A stretch of DNA of 64,000 bases from Roseiarcus sp963770275 (GTDB taxonomy: Bacteria > Pseudomonadota > Alphaproteobacteria > Rhizobiales > Beijerinckiaceae). Below, piece by piece: positions 27,284 through 37,119 of the stretch. Made by a program: the position numbers and the translations under genes. The stretch is from positions 189,840 to 253,839 of the forward strand of contig CAVYPD010000024.1 of the NCBI GenBank assembly GCA_963770275.1. Direction: 5' to 3'. Position 1 is the stretch's first letter. Each line of letters opens with the position of its first letter. The notes under the pieces were generated by a model. It saw only the letters and a program-made list of their open reading frames with translations. It was not told where the DNA came from and ran no database searches.

Positions 27284-28774
27284 TGCAGACTTCGCTTGAG
27301 CACGCCGCAGATCCGCCAAGCGAAGAGAGCTTCGACCCCGACGGCGACAGGTTGCGCGAGCAGTGCGGCGTCTTCGGCATTTTCGACCATCCTGACGCCG
27401 CCGCCATTACCGCGCTCGGCCTGCATGCGTTACAGCATCGTGGCCAGGAGGCGGCCGGCATTGTCGCTTTCGACGGGGTGCGCTTCCACTCCGAGCGCCG
27501 CCAGGGGCTGGTTGGCGATCACTTCTCCAGCGGCGCAACCATTGACGGCTTGCCGGGCCGGTGGGCGATCGGTCATGTGCGGTATTCGACCACTGGCGAC
27601 ACCATATTGCGCAACGTCCAGCCGCTGTTCGCCGAACTCGAGGCGGGCGGCCTCGCGGTCGCCCACAACGGCAATCTGACCAACGGACTGACGCTCCGCC
27701 GGGAGCTCATTCGCGGCGGCGCGATCTGCCAGTCGACCAGCGATACGGAAGTCGTGCTTTTGCTCGCTGCGCGCTCGCGCCGGCCCAAGATCGTCGACCG
27801 TTTCGTCGAGGCTTTGGCCGAAATCGAGGGCGCGTACGCGCTCGTGGCTTTGACCAACAAGAAGCTGATCGGGGCGCGCGATCCGCTCGGCATCCGCCCG
27901 CTCGTGCTCGGCGAGTTCGAGGGCAGCCCGATCCTCTGCTCGGAGACCTGCGCGCTCGACATCATCGGGGCGAAATTCGTCCGCGACATCGAGAACGGCG
28001 AAGTGGTGGTCATCGACGGCGACGGAGTGAAGAGCTTCTTCCCGTTGCCGAGGCAGCCGGCTCGGCCCTGCATCTTCGAATACATTTATTTCGCGCGGCC
28101 CGACTCGATCGTTCATGGCCGATCGGTCTACGACGCCCGCAAGGCGATGGGAGCGGAACTGGCGCGCGAGGCCCCGGTCGAGGCCGACGTGGTCGTGCCG
28201 GTCCCCGACTTCGGGCGTTCCGGCCGCGATCGGTTACGCGCGCGAATGCGGCCTGCCGTTCGAGCTCGGCATCATTCGCAACCATTATGTCGGGCGCACC
28301 TTCATTCAGCCGACCCAGTCGATTCGCGAACTCGGCGTTCGCATGAAACACAACGCCAACCGCGCGGTCGTCGAGGGCAAGCGCGTCGTGCTCATCGACG
28401 ATTCGATCGTGCGCGGCACCACCAGCATCAAGATCATGCAAATGATGCGGGACGCAGGCGCGCGCGAGGTGCATTTCCGCATCTCGTCGCCGCCGATCAC
28501 CCATCCCGACTTCTACGGCATCGACACCCCCGAGCGCGACAAGCTGCTCGCGGCGCGCATGGACCTCGAGCAGATGCGCCGGTTCGTCGGCGCCGACTCG
28601 CTCGCGTTCCTCTCCGTGGACGGAATCTATCGCTCCATGGGCTATTCCGGACGCAACCCGAGACAGCCGCAATTCACCGACCATTGCTTCACCGGCGACT
28701 ATCCGACCCGTCTCGTCGACCAGTTCGGGGATTCCGGCCGCCAGCAATTGTCGCTTCTGGCCGAGGCGAGCTGA
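27283..28774 (+). CDS. purF: Amidophosphoribosyltransferase, frame broken by one extra base
   Basis: First step of de novo purine synthesis: PRPP plus glutamine to phosphoribosylamine. A ~28-residue propeptide precedes the catalytic cysteine in LREQCGVFGIFDH; LHALQHRGQEAAGI and YSTTGDTILRNVQPL follow. The PRTase half has KRVVLIDDSIVRGTTSIKIMQMMRDAGA. The frame is lost after VVVPVPD at ~28209. Removing one T from TT at 28210-28211 restores DSGVPAAIGYARECGLPFELGIIRNHYVGRTFI. An essential enzyme broken this way argues for a sequence error. Confidence 0.93.
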
Positions 28775-28812
28775 GCCGAGCCACTTTGGCGCGTGCAATC
28801 TCCGCCGGTGTC

Positions 28813-30225
28813 TCAGGCTGCTGCGACGGGCGCCGGTTCGCGAATTCCCTCCGCCCATCGCGCCAGGTCTCCCTCCGCCCGTGCAGAGAGGGCGCGCTTG
28901 CGGGCGAGGCCACGTTCGGGCCCTGGCAGACGTTTTCCCGCTTCGTCCAACCGCGGCGTGGCGATGGGGGGAAACAGGCCGAAATTGACGTTCATCGGCT
29001 GAAACGAGCGCGGGCCGGCGTCGATCGATTCGATGTGGCCCCCGGTGATGTGATTGAGAAGCGCGCCGATCGCGGTTGTCAGGGGCGGGGCCTCAAGCTC
29101 TAGCCCCAGCCGTTCGGCGGCAGCGAGGCGGCCGGCGATGAGGCCGACCGCGGCGCTTTCGACATAGCCTTCGCAGCCGGTGATCTGGCCGGCGAAGCGC
29201 AGGCGTGGCGCCGCCTTCAGGCGCAGACGCGCGTCGAGCAGGCGTGGCGAATTGAGATAGGTGTTCCGGTGCATGCCGCCGAGCCGGGCGAACTCCGCCC
29301 CTTCCAGCCCCGGAATCATGCGGAAGATGCGACTTTGTTCGCCGTATTTGAGCTTGGTCTGGAAGCCGACAATGTTGAAGAGCGTGCCCAGCGCATTGTC
29401 CTGCCTGAGCTGGACCACGGCATAGGGCTTGACCGTCGGATCATGCGCGTTGGTGAGCCCGACCGGCTTCATCGGCCCGTAGCGCAGGGTCTCGCGGCCG
29501 CGCTCGGCCATCACTTCGATCGGCAGGCAGCCGTCGAAATAGGGCGTGCCCTCGAATTCGCGAAACTCGGTCTTTTCCGCCGCGAGAAGGGCGTCGATGA
29601 AGGCCTCGTACTGGTCGCGGCTCATCGGGCAATTGACGTAGGCCTCGGCGTCCCCGCCCGGCCCGACCTTGTCGTAGCGCGACTGCATCCACGCCACTTC
29701 CATATTGATCGAATGACGGTGGACGATCGGGGCGATCGCGTCGAAAAAGGCGAGCGCGCCTTCGCCCGTCAATCCTCCGATCGCTTCGGCCAGCGCCGCG
29801 GAGGTCAGCGGCCCGGTCGCGACAATCACATTGTCCCAGTCCTCCGGCGGCAGGCCGGCGATCTCTCCGCGATCGAGAGTTATACGAGGATGACTGAGAA
29901 GGGCGGCTTCGACGGCCTGCGAAAATCCGTCGCGATCGACGGCGAGCGCGCCTCCGGCCGGCACCTGATGCGCATCAGCGCTTTGAAGGATGATCGAGCC
30001 GAGGGCGCGCATCTCGCGATGCAGGATCCCGACCGCGTTGGTCGAGGCGTCGTCGGATCGGAAGGAATTCGAGCAAACCAGCTCGGCCAGGTGGGGAGTG
30101 TGGTGCGCAGCCGTAGTTCGGGTCGGCCGCATTTCATGCAGAACCACCGGAACACCGGAATTTGCCGCTTGCCACGCGGCTTCGGAGCCGGCCAGGCCTC
30201 CGCCAATGATGTGGATCGGACGCAT
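28813..30225 (-). CDS. trmFO: tRNA (uracil-5-)-methyltransferase TrmFO
   Basis: FAD- and methylene-tetrahydrofolate-dependent enzyme making m5U54 in the T-loop of tRNA. 470 residues. HIIGGGLAGSEAAWQAA is the FAD-binding motif; VPVVLHEMRP, ELVCSNSFRSDD with the catalytic Cys, and FDAIAPIVHRHSINMEVAWMQSRYDK are family-specific, as is QITGCEGYVESAAVGLIAG near the end. Convergent with purF, 38 bases between stops. Confidence 0.96.
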   Translation of the reverse strand: MRPIHIIGGGLAGSEAAWQAANSGVPVVLHEMRPTRTTAAHHTPHLAELVCSNSFRSDDASTNAVGILHREMRALGSIILQSADAHQVPAGGALAVDRDGFSQAVEAALLSHPRITLDRGEIAGLPPEDWDNVIVATGPLTSAALAEAIGGLTGEGALAFFDAIAPIVHRHSINMEVAWMQSRYDKVGPGGDAEAYVNCPMSRDQYEAFIDALLAAEKTEFREFEGTPYFDGCLPIEVMAERGRETLRYGPMKPVGLTNAHDPTVKPYAVVQLRQDNALGTLFNIVGFQTKLKYGEQSRIFRMIPGLEGAEFARLGGMHRNTYLNSPRLLDARLRLKAAPRLRFAGQITGCEGYVESAAVGLIAGRLAAAERLGLELEAPPLTTAIGALLNHITGGHIESIDAGPRSFQPMNVNFGLFPPIATPRLDEAGKRLPGPERGLARKRALSARAEGDLARWAEGIREPAPVAAA

Positions 30226-30311
30226 CGCGGCTTGTCACAAAGCTGCCCGGCGCCGTCAATGGTTTTTGTCGGGATTGTCAGAGAAGGGTCGCGGCTTCGA
30301 GAGCCGGCCTT

Positions 30312-30346
30312 AAGCCGACGCGCCGGTTTCCCGGCGCGTCTCGGCT
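30312..30346 (-). terminator. Hairpin after the DUF1127 gene
   Basis: GACGCGCCGG-TTTC-CCGGCGCGTC forms a perfect 10-bp stem (30317-30340) that extends outward through AGCC/GGCT with a small bulge. It lies 15 bases past the DUF1127 stop. On the minus strand the stem is followed by TTAAGG rather than a full T run. Confidence 0.55.
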
Positions 30347-30361
30347 TTCAGGATCTCGCGA

Positions 30362-30532
30362 TCAGGCCGAAACCTGGCTCGCAACCGAACGGCGCACGAT
30401 GAATTCGATATCGCCGCGGCGAATGCCGATATCGTCCAGCTCACGATTGGAGAGCTGAGACAATTCACGCACCGCTTCGCGATATCGGCGCCAAGCGGCA
30501 AGCTTCTCCGAAATCGTCTTGAGGGGGGACAT
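30362..30532 (-). CDS. DUF1127 small protein
   Basis: 56 residues from ATG 30532 with a GGAG site 9 bases upstream; an in-frame ATG at 30577 is less likely. The core AAWRRYREAVRELSQLSNRELDDIGIRRGDIEF is the DUF1127 signature (L-x-x-L-x-D-x-G-I). Members of this family of tiny Arg-rich proteins act with RNA turnover and small-RNA or phosphate/carbon regulation in alphaproteobacteria; the role of this one is not known. Confidence 0.88.
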   Translation of the reverse strand: MSPLKTISEKLAAWRRYREAVRELSQLSNRELDDIGIRRGDIEFIVRRSVASQVSA

Positions 30533-30960
30533 ATTGGCTCCATTTCCGGCAGGCACTGGCCTACCGCGCTGCAACATAGTCGCCCTTTGACATGAGCAGT
30601 AGGCACAACATGCGAAAACCAGCTATGCATTTTTAGCATTGTATTGGCAATTTTTATCGGCTGATAGGCAAAATTATGCCTGCTCGTTGGTTTTCACTGC
30701 TAGAAATTTGGCCAGTTTCGGCGGAATTCGAACAGATATGGATTATTAACAGGCGTTTACATATGTGAAGAAATCATGACTTCACCGATGGTGCGATGCC
30801 GCAAAAAGACATCCGTCACCCTAGAGGGAGCCGGCCGTCCCTCGATGTGGCGCCGAACGCTCAAGGAAGTGCTATGGTTGAAAGGCGCTTGATTTCGGCG
30901 ACGCAAGCCGCGAGACAACCGACGTCGCGGGTCTTTTCCCGGGCGGCCAAGGAGCGTGAA
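30533..30960. other. AT-rich intergenic region between DUF1127 and the DUF2267-like gene
   Basis: A 428-base divergent gap. The part from ~30600 to 30780 is clearly AT-richer than its surroundings and carries short inverted repeats, for example AGGCA/TGCCT near 30667-30682 and GTGAAG/CACTTC-type arms near 30765-30785. It presumably holds the DUF1127 promoter. An open frame continues upstream of 30961 to 30796, but it has poor coding character. Confidence 0.5.
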
Positions 30961-31368
30961 ATGGAGAACCTAATAGCCCGCGTCGCCACCGCCGCGGACT
31001 TGAGCCCGGACGTCGCCCGCAAGGCCGTCGCTCTGATTGGCGATTTCATCCAGCGCGAGGCGCCCGAGGAGGCCGTCAAGGAACTGTTCAAAAAGGCGCC
31101 GGCGTTTCCCGCCATTATCGCCTCCAGCACGCAGACCGGGGGAGAGGGCATGGGCGGAGGTCTGAAGGGCCTGATGGGCGTGTCGAGCGGAGCGATGGGC
31201 GGAGGCGGCCTGATGGCGCTGGGCTCGGAACTGTTGAGCCTGGGTCTCGACATGGAGCAGATCCAGACGATCGGAAAGGAAGTTTTCGGCTATGCGCGCG
31301 AAACCGCGGGCGATGAGGTCGTAGGCGAAATCTCGGCGGCGATTCCCGGGCTTTCCCAATTCATCTAG
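30961..31368 (+). CDS. Hypothetical protein, DUF2267/DUF2780-like
   Basis: 135 residues from ATG 30961, which is preceded by AAGGAGCG. Two helical halves, MENLIARVATAADLSPDVARKAVALIGDFIQREAPEEAVKELF and LMALGSELLSLGLDMEQIQTIGKEVFGYARETAGDEVVGEI, flank a Gly/Met-rich linker (GEGMGGGLKGLMGVSSGAMGGGG). The layout resembles small helical proteins of the DUF2267 or DUF2780 type; the assignment is from pattern only. mutA begins 13 bases downstream, so it may be co-transcribed. Confidence 0.65.
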   Translation: MENLIARVATAADLSPDVARKAVALIGDFIQREAPEEAVKELFKKAPAFPAIIASSTQTGGEGMGGGLKGLMGVSSGAMGGGGLMALGSELLSLGLDMEQIQTIGKEVFGYARETAGDEVVGEISAAIPGLSQFI

Positions 31369-31380
31369 CGAGAGGCGGCG

Positions 31381-33241
31381 TTGGGCGCGGTCGAGACTCT
31401 CTTTCCCGCCACTACCGAAGCCGATTGGCGCAAGGCCGCTGAAGCCGCGCTCAAGGGCGCGAGCCTCGAAACGCTTGTGTCCGAGACCGCGGATGGCGTT
31501 CGCATCGAACCCGTCTATCCGCCCGCGGAAGGCCCCAGGGCTACTCGACCCAGCGGTCCTTGGCGGATCATCGCGCGGCTTGATCATCCCAACGCTGGCG
31601 AGGCCAATGCCCAGGCGCTCGAAGACCTCGCCAATGGAGCGGACGGTCTGCAGGTCGTGTCCTCCGGAGCACTCGGCGCCTACGGTTTTGGTCTTCGGCA
31701 ATTCGACTCCGCCACACTCCACAAGGCCCTCGACGGCGTACGTTTCGATGCGGGGGCAAATTTCGAACTCGATCTTGGGCCCGACGGCCCCGATCGGGCG
31801 CTTCGTTTTGGCGCTCTGATCGAACGCTCCGGCGCGAAGCCTGAGGACTGCGCAGTCTCGTTCGGGCTCGACCCTTTCGCGGCATTGGCGCGCGGACCGT
31901 TTCCAGCCGACTGGAGCGCTCAATCGAGACGCTGTGTCGAGACCGCGCTCACGTTGCGAAGCAAGGGTTTTACAGGGCCGTTCCTGGTCGCTGACGCGCG
32001 CGGCGTCCATGCGGCCGGCGGGACCCCAGCGCAAGAGCTTGCCTTTGCGCTCGCAGCCGCGGTGACCCTATTGCGTCTCACTGAACGGGCAGAAGCGCCG
32101 CTTGCCGAAGCCCGCGCCCTGATCGCGTTCCGCCTCGCCGCTGACGCGGACGAACTGGCGACGCTGTCGAAATTCCGTGCGTTGCGCATCGCCTGGTCGC
32201 GCGTTGAGGAAGCCTGCGGCCTCGAGCCGCGCGCGGCTCGTGTGCAGGCGGAGAGCGCCTGGCGGATGATGACGGCGCGCGATCCCTACGTGAATGTGAT
32301 GCGCGGCGCGGCGGCGGCGTTTTCGGCCGGCCTCGGCGGCGCCGACAGCGTCAGCGTTCTGCCGCACACTCTGGCCGCCGGCCTTCCTGACAGCTTCGCG
32401 CGGCGGCTCGCCCGCAACGCCCAGCTCATTCTTCTGCGCGAATCGAACCTCGGATTTGTCGCCGACCCCGCCGCGGGCGCAGGCGCATTCGAGGCGATGA
32501 CCCAGGCGTTTTGCGACAAGGCCTGGCGGCTCTTTCAGGAGATCGAAGGACTGGGGGGACTGCCGTCGGCGCTCGCGAACGGCGCGTTTCAACTTAGGGT
32601 CGCCGCCAGCGCGGCGGCGCTGGCTCGAAACGCCGCTTGCCTGAAGGCCCCGATCACCGGCGTGAGTGCGCATGCCGATCTTGCCGAGCGGCCGGTCGAG
32701 GTTGTCGCCGGCGCGCCTGATCGCGAGGCGTTTGCGGCCGCCGAAGGCGCGCTGGCGCCAATCCGGCTCGCAGAGCCGTTCGAGCGCTTGCGCGATTGTT
32801 CCGACGCCTACCTGCGGAGCACCGGCGGGCGGCCGAAAGTTTATCTCGCCGCGCTGGGGCCTGAGGCCAGGCATCGCCGCCGCGTCCAGTTCATGCGCGA
32901 GTGGCTGGAGGTTGGCGGCTGTCGAAGCCGTCTACGAGGGCGAGAGCAAAACGGCCGAAGCGGCGGTCGCACGGCTTAAAGCAAGCGGCGCTGCGCTCGT
33001 CTGCCTGTGCGGGACCGACGACGCTTACGCCGAACAGGCGGAAGCCTTCGCGAAGGCGTTCAAGGCTTCGGGCGCGAAGGGTGTTGCGCTCGCCGGCCGG
33101 CCAGGCGAATTCGAGCGTACATGGCGCGCCGCGGGCGTCGATGACTTCATCTTCGCTGGCGGAGACGCCGTCGCGACCTTGCAGGCGCTTTATCGCCGCA
33201 TTGGGGTCGAGACGAAGGCGCGGGAAATTGTGACCCCATGA
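31381..33241 (+). CDS. mutA: Methylmalonyl-CoA mutase small subunit, frame broken by one extra base
   Basis: Beta subunit of the B12-dependent mutase that interconverts methylmalonyl-CoA and succinyl-CoA. It is a catalytically inactive copy of the large-subunit fold: ADWRKAAEAALKGASLETLVSETADGVRIEPVY at the start, and a C-terminal cobalamin-domain relic without DxHxxG (ALVCLCGTDDAYAEQAEAFAKAF). The frame changes near 32920: deleting the T there joins MREWLEVGG to VEAVYEGESKTAEAA. TTG start at 31381 behind GAGAGGCGG is probable. Its end overlaps the mutB start by 4 bases (ATGA). Confidence 0.88.
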
Positions 33242-35394
33242 GTTCCATCCCGAACTTCTCGAGCGTTTCATTCGCGACTCCATCGAAGCCGAGCGACTCG
33301 GGAGAAAAGCGAAACTGGGCGACGCCCGAAGGCATAGAGGTCAAGTCGTTCTACGGGCCGCGCGATCGCGACGGCATCGATCTTTTGAGTGATTGGCCAG
33401 GCCTACCGCCCTTTTTGCGCGGGCCCTATCCGACCATGTACCTCACGCAGCCCTGGACGTTGCGGCAATACGCCGGCTTCTCGACCGCAGAAGAATCGAA
33501 CGCGTTCTACCGCGCCAATTTGGCCGGAGGTCAGAAGGGCCTCTCCGTCGCTTTCGACCTTGCGACGCATCGCGGCTACGACTCGGACCATCCGCGCGTA
33601 GCCGGCGACGTCGGCATGGCGGGCGTCGCGATCGATTCCATTTACGACATGCGCACGTTGTTTTCCGGCATCCCGCTCGATTCGATGAGCGTATCGATGA
33701 CAATGAACGGCGCCGTGCTGCCGGTGATGGCTCTGTTCATCGTCGCGGCTGAGGAGCAAGGCGTCCCAATGGCGGCGCTTTCGGGGACCATTCAGAACGA
33801 TATTCTGAAGGAGTTCATGGTCCGCAACACTTACATTTATCCACCAGCCGCCTCGATGCGGATCGTCGCCGATATTTTCGCTTTCACTGCCGCGAACATG
33901 CCGAAGTTCAATTCGATTTCCATCTCCGGCTATCACATGCAGGAGGCGGGGGCGACGCAGGATCTGGAGCTCGCCTATACGCTCGCCGACGGCCAGGAAT
34001 ATTTGCGCGCCGGCGTCGCCGCCGGAATGAGCATCGACGCCTTTGCTCCACGGCTGTCGTTCTTCTGGGCGGTGGGCATGAATTTTTTCATGGAGGTCGC
34101 CAAGCTCCGGGCCGCGCGCAAGCTGTGGGCGGGCATCGTCAAGGGCTTCGGTCCCAAATCGGACAGGTCGCTCGCGTTGCGCGCGCATTGTCAAACTTCC
34201 GGCTGGTCGTTGACCGCTCAAGATCCCTTTAACAATATCGTGCGCACGCAAATCGAAGCGATGGCGGCCACGCAGGGACATACGCAGTCCCTGCATACCA
34301 ATGCGCTCGATGAGGCCCTGGCGTTGCCAACGCCTTTCTCGGCCCGGATTGCCCGCAACACCCAGCTCTTTCTTATCGAGGAGACTGGAATAACAAAGGT
34401 CATCGACGCGTGGGGCGGCTCATATTACGTCGAGCGCCTCACCGCCGAACTGGCCGCGCGCGCGCAGGCCCACATCGATGAGGTCGAACGCCTCGGCGGG
34501 ATGGCCCGGGCGATCGAGAGCGGCTTGCCGAAGCGGCGCATTGAAGAGGCGGCCGCGCGAACGCAGGCGCGTATCGATTCGGGCCGCCAGCCGGTGATCG
34601 GGGTCAACACTTTTGCGCCGACCATCGAGCGGGACCTTAACGTGCTGAAGGTTGACGCCGCGGCGGTGCGCACGCGTCAAGTCGAGAAGCTTGACCGCCT
34701 GCGCGCTGAGCGTGACGAGAAAACGACGCAGGCCGCTTTGGCGGCGCTCACCGAAGGCGCGCGGGGCCACGCCAATCTCTTGCAACTCTCAGTCGAAGCG
34801 GCGCGGGCGAAGGCAACCGTCGGGGAAATCTCGCTCGCCCTGGAGAAAGCGTTCGGCCGTCATGTCGCGGAAGCGCGCGCTATCTCGGGCGTCTATCTCT
34901 CGGAGTCTGGGCCGGACGCGGAGGCCAACGAACGTGTGATCGCGATGACCCGCGCCTTCGCCGAGAACGAGGGCCGCGCGCCGCGGATATTGGTCGCCAA
35001 GATGGGACAGGATGGGCACGATCGCGGGCAGAAGATCATCGCCTCGGCGTTCGCGGATCTCGGATTCGACGTTGAGATCGGACCTTTGTTCGCAACGCCG
35101 GAGGAAGTCGCGGCGCTTGCGGCCAAGGGGCAAGTGCATATCGTGGGCGTCTCGTCGCTTGCCGCAGGCCACCTCGCGCTCGTCCCGGCTCTGAAGACAG
35201 CGCTTGGCAAGCTCGGTCTTGACACTACGATGATCGTCGTCGGCGGCGTCATCCCTGCCCAAGACTTCGCAGCCCTCCGCGGGGCGGGCGCGGACGCGAT
35301 ATTCCCGCCCGGCACCGTCATCGCCGAGGCCGCGCAAGACCTGCTCGAACGGCTCAACGAACGACTTGGCTATCGCCAGCGCGCGCCTGTTTGA
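33238..35394 (+). CDS. mutB: Methylmalonyl-CoA mutase large subunit
   Basis: 718 residues, complete. TIM-barrel catalytic part: GPYPTMYLTQPWTLRQYAGFSTAEESN, LSVAFDLATHRGYDSDHPRVAGDVGMAGVAID, ISGYHMQEAGA and TQSLHTNALDEALALPT. C-terminal cobalamin-binding domain with the axial-histidine motif KMGQDGHDRGQKII. With MutA it forms the heterodimer used in propionate breakdown and the ethylmalonyl-CoA or methylmalonyl pathways. The chaperone GTPase gene meaB, often next, is not in the window. Confidence 0.97.
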   Translation: MSSIPNFSSVSFATPSKPSDSGEKRNWATPEGIEVKSFYGPRDRDGIDLLSDWPGLPPFLRGPYPTMYLTQPWTLRQYAGFSTAEESNAFYRANLAGGQKGLSVAFDLATHRGYDSDHPRVAGDVGMAGVAIDSIYDMRTLFSGIPLDSMSVSMTMNGAVLPVMALFIVAAEEQGVPMAALSGTIQNDILKEFMVRNTYIYPPAASMRIVADIFAFTAANMPKFNSISISGYHMQEAGATQDLELAYTLADGQEYLRAGVAAGMSIDAFAPRLSFFWAVGMNFFMEVAKLRAARKLWAGIVKGFGPKSDRSLALRAHCQTSGWSLTAQDPFNNIVRTQIEAMAATQGHTQSLHTNALDEALALPTPFSARIARNTQLFLIEETGITKVIDAWGGSYYVERLTAELAARAQAHIDEVERLGGMARAIESGLPKRRIEEAAARTQARIDSGRQPVIGVNTFAPTIERDLNVLKVDAAAVRTRQVEKLDRLRAERDEKTTQAALAALTEGARGHANLLQLSVEAARAKATVGEISLALEKAFGRHVAEARAISGVYLSESGPDAEANERVIAMTRAFAENEGRAPRILVAKMGQDGHDRGQKIIASAFADLGFDVEIGPLFATPEEVAALAAKGQVHIVGVSSLAAGHLALVPALKTALGKLGLDTTMIVVGGVIPAQDFAALRGAGADAIFPPGTVIAEAAQDLLERLNERLGYRQRAPV

Positions 35395-35398
35395 GGGG

Positions 35399-35800
35399 AT
35401 GGCGCGACGCTCGGCTCTGGGTGACCCGTCTCAAACTGAGCGCGTTGCCCGCGCGCGCCCGGTTGTCGTTTCGAACAATGTTACGGGCCTGATCCAAATC
35501 GAGACGCTTGCCGCTTTACGTCAACGGCGCCGCGTTTGCCACTGCCTCATCCAGTTTATCGCCGATGGAGAGCAGTGGGCCGCCCCGATGGACGCTTTTA
35601 TTGACGAAGTCGTTCGTCGGTCGATCCGCCACACGCGTTTAATGTTGAGACAAGGCTCTCACAACTGGCCGGTGGCGCGACTTGCTTTGAGGAAGATTCT
35701 CGCCGACCTTGAGACGAGCGCCCCGGATGATCCAAGCCTGCAGCGTCTTCGCACCTTTATCGCCTCCACTGATCGCGCATGGTTGCGTGAGAACCGATAG
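35399..35800 (+). CDS. Hypothetical protein after mutB
   Basis: 133 residues from ATG 35399 with GAGGGG immediately upstream. Arg-rich; VVVSNNVTGLIQIETLAALRQRRRVCHCLIQFIADGEQW and MDAFIDEVVRRSIRHTRLMLRQGSHNWPVARLALRKILADLE look like real amphipathic helices. No family recognised and no metal or catalytic motif. It starts 5 bases after mutB and could be translated from the same message. Confidence 0.45.
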   Translation: MARRSALGDPSQTERVARARPVVVSNNVTGLIQIETLAALRQRRRVCHCLIQFIADGEQWAAPMDAFIDEVVRRSIRHTRLMLRQGSHNWPVARLALRKILADLETSAPDDPSLQRLRTFIASTDRAWLRENR

Positions 35801-36053
35801 CATATGTCGAAAGCTATCAAGAATGTCTCGAAGCGTGAGAAGGCCTCGATAAGCTGCAGATCGCTTGACTTGTCCCGAGGAGTGCTGAAGGTTTATCCGA
35901 TCGTCAGGCAACAGCATCGCCGCACTGCCCCGGTTCCTCTCGCTGACAAAGCGTTGATCGTGCGGGAGGGCAGATGAGCGCGGGCACGAGCCAGGCGCCA
36001 TACGCCCAAAGCGGCGACATGGGTTCACGCGCTTGCCAGGGAGGGTAAAATTG

Positions 36054-37103
36054 ATGGCGGCCGTGAATGGGCGGAGCGCGCGGGTCCGAAAGTTCACCAC
36101 GCGCGGTGGAGTCGAGCTGCAATTCACCGAGCTCGGTTTCGGCGGAGTGCCGCTCGGCAATCTCTATCGACCTATGATGGAAAGGGAAGCGCGCGTGATG
36201 CTGGACGCCGTCTGGGCGGCTGGCTGTCGCTACTTTGACACCGCGCCGCTTTACGGGCTGGGACTTTCAGAGACCCGACTGAATGGTTTCCTGCGTCCGA
36301 AGCCGCGCGATTCCTATTTGATTTCCACCAAGGTCGGCCGCCTGCTCGATCTGTGCGAGCCGCAGAAACGCTCAGGTCAGGGCATGTTCTTTGAAACGCC
36401 CTCGCGGCGGGAGCGCTTCGACTATTCCTACGACGGCGTGATGCGCTCGCTCGAATTCTCGCTCGAGCGCCTTGGTCTCGACCACGTGGATATCGTTTAC
36501 TGCCACGATGTCGATGTCTTCACCCACGGAAGCAGGGAAGCCGCCGACGCGCGGATCAAGGAGTTTATGAATGGGGGCTATCGCGCTCTGGACCAATTGC
36601 GGGCGTCCGGCGCGGTCAAGGCCATCGGGGCCGGGGTCAATGAATGGGAGATCGCCGAGAAATTGGCGCGCGCGGCCGACTTTGACGCGTTCCTTCTCGC
36701 GGGCCGTTACACCCTTCTCGAACAGGAGGCGTTGACGAGTTTCTTGCCGCTCTGCGAGGAAAAGAAGATCGCCGTGGTGATCGGCGGCCCGTTCAATTCC
36801 GGCATACTCGCGACGGGCGTGAAGGGCGAAGCTCGCTACAATTATAGTCCGGCCTCGGAAGAGATGAAGGACCGGGTGCGCCGAATCCAGCAGATATGCA
36901 AGAGTTTCAAAGTCGCGTTACCGGAGGCCGCTCTGCGCTTTCCGCTTGGTCACCCTGCGGTCGTTAGCGTAATCGCCGGCGCGCAACGCGCGACCGAAGT
37001 CAGGCGGAACGCTGCAATGATGAGAACAAAGCCGCCGGCTGCGCTCTGGCGGGCGCTAAAAGCAGAGAAGCTCTTGCGCGAGGACGCGCCGACGCCACGT
37101 TGA
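36054..37103 (+). CDS. Aldo/keto reductase (D-threo-aldose / L-fucose dehydrogenase type)
   Basis: About 349 residues from ATG 36054 with GGGAGGG upstream. TIM-barrel AKR: LGFGGVPLGNLYRPM, YFDTAPLYGLGLSETRLNGFL (catalytic Asp and Tyr), LISTKVGRLL (catalytic Lys), and LGLDHVDIVYCHDVDVF with the His. HPAVVSVIAGAQRATEVRRNAAMM is the cofactor-binding end. This subgroup oxidises 6-deoxy or pentose sugars at C1 with NAD(P). Its substrate is not shown by context. Confidence 0.9.
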   Translation: MAAVNGRSARVRKFTTRGGVELQFTELGFGGVPLGNLYRPMMEREARVMLDAVWAAGCRYFDTAPLYGLGLSETRLNGFLRPKPRDSYLISTKVGRLLDLCEPQKRSGQGMFFETPSRRERFDYSYDGVMRSLEFSLERLGLDHVDIVYCHDVDVFTHGSREAADARIKEFMNGGYRALDQLRASGAVKAIGAGVNEWEIAEKLARAADFDAFLLAGRYTLLEQEALTSFLPLCEEKKIAVVIGGPFNSGILATGVKGEARYNYSPASEEMKDRVRRIQQICKSFKVALPEAALRFPLGHPAVVSVIAGAQRATEVRRNAAMMRTKPPAALWRALKAEKLLREDAPTPR

Positions 37104-37119
37104 GCGTCCTTATTCGTCC

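Noticed and set aside
28230..29103. Extension of the purF frame to a 607-codon protein
   Set aside because: After ~28210 the frame is out of register with purF; the true C-terminus is in the neighbouring frame to 28774 and the extension runs antisense to trmFO.
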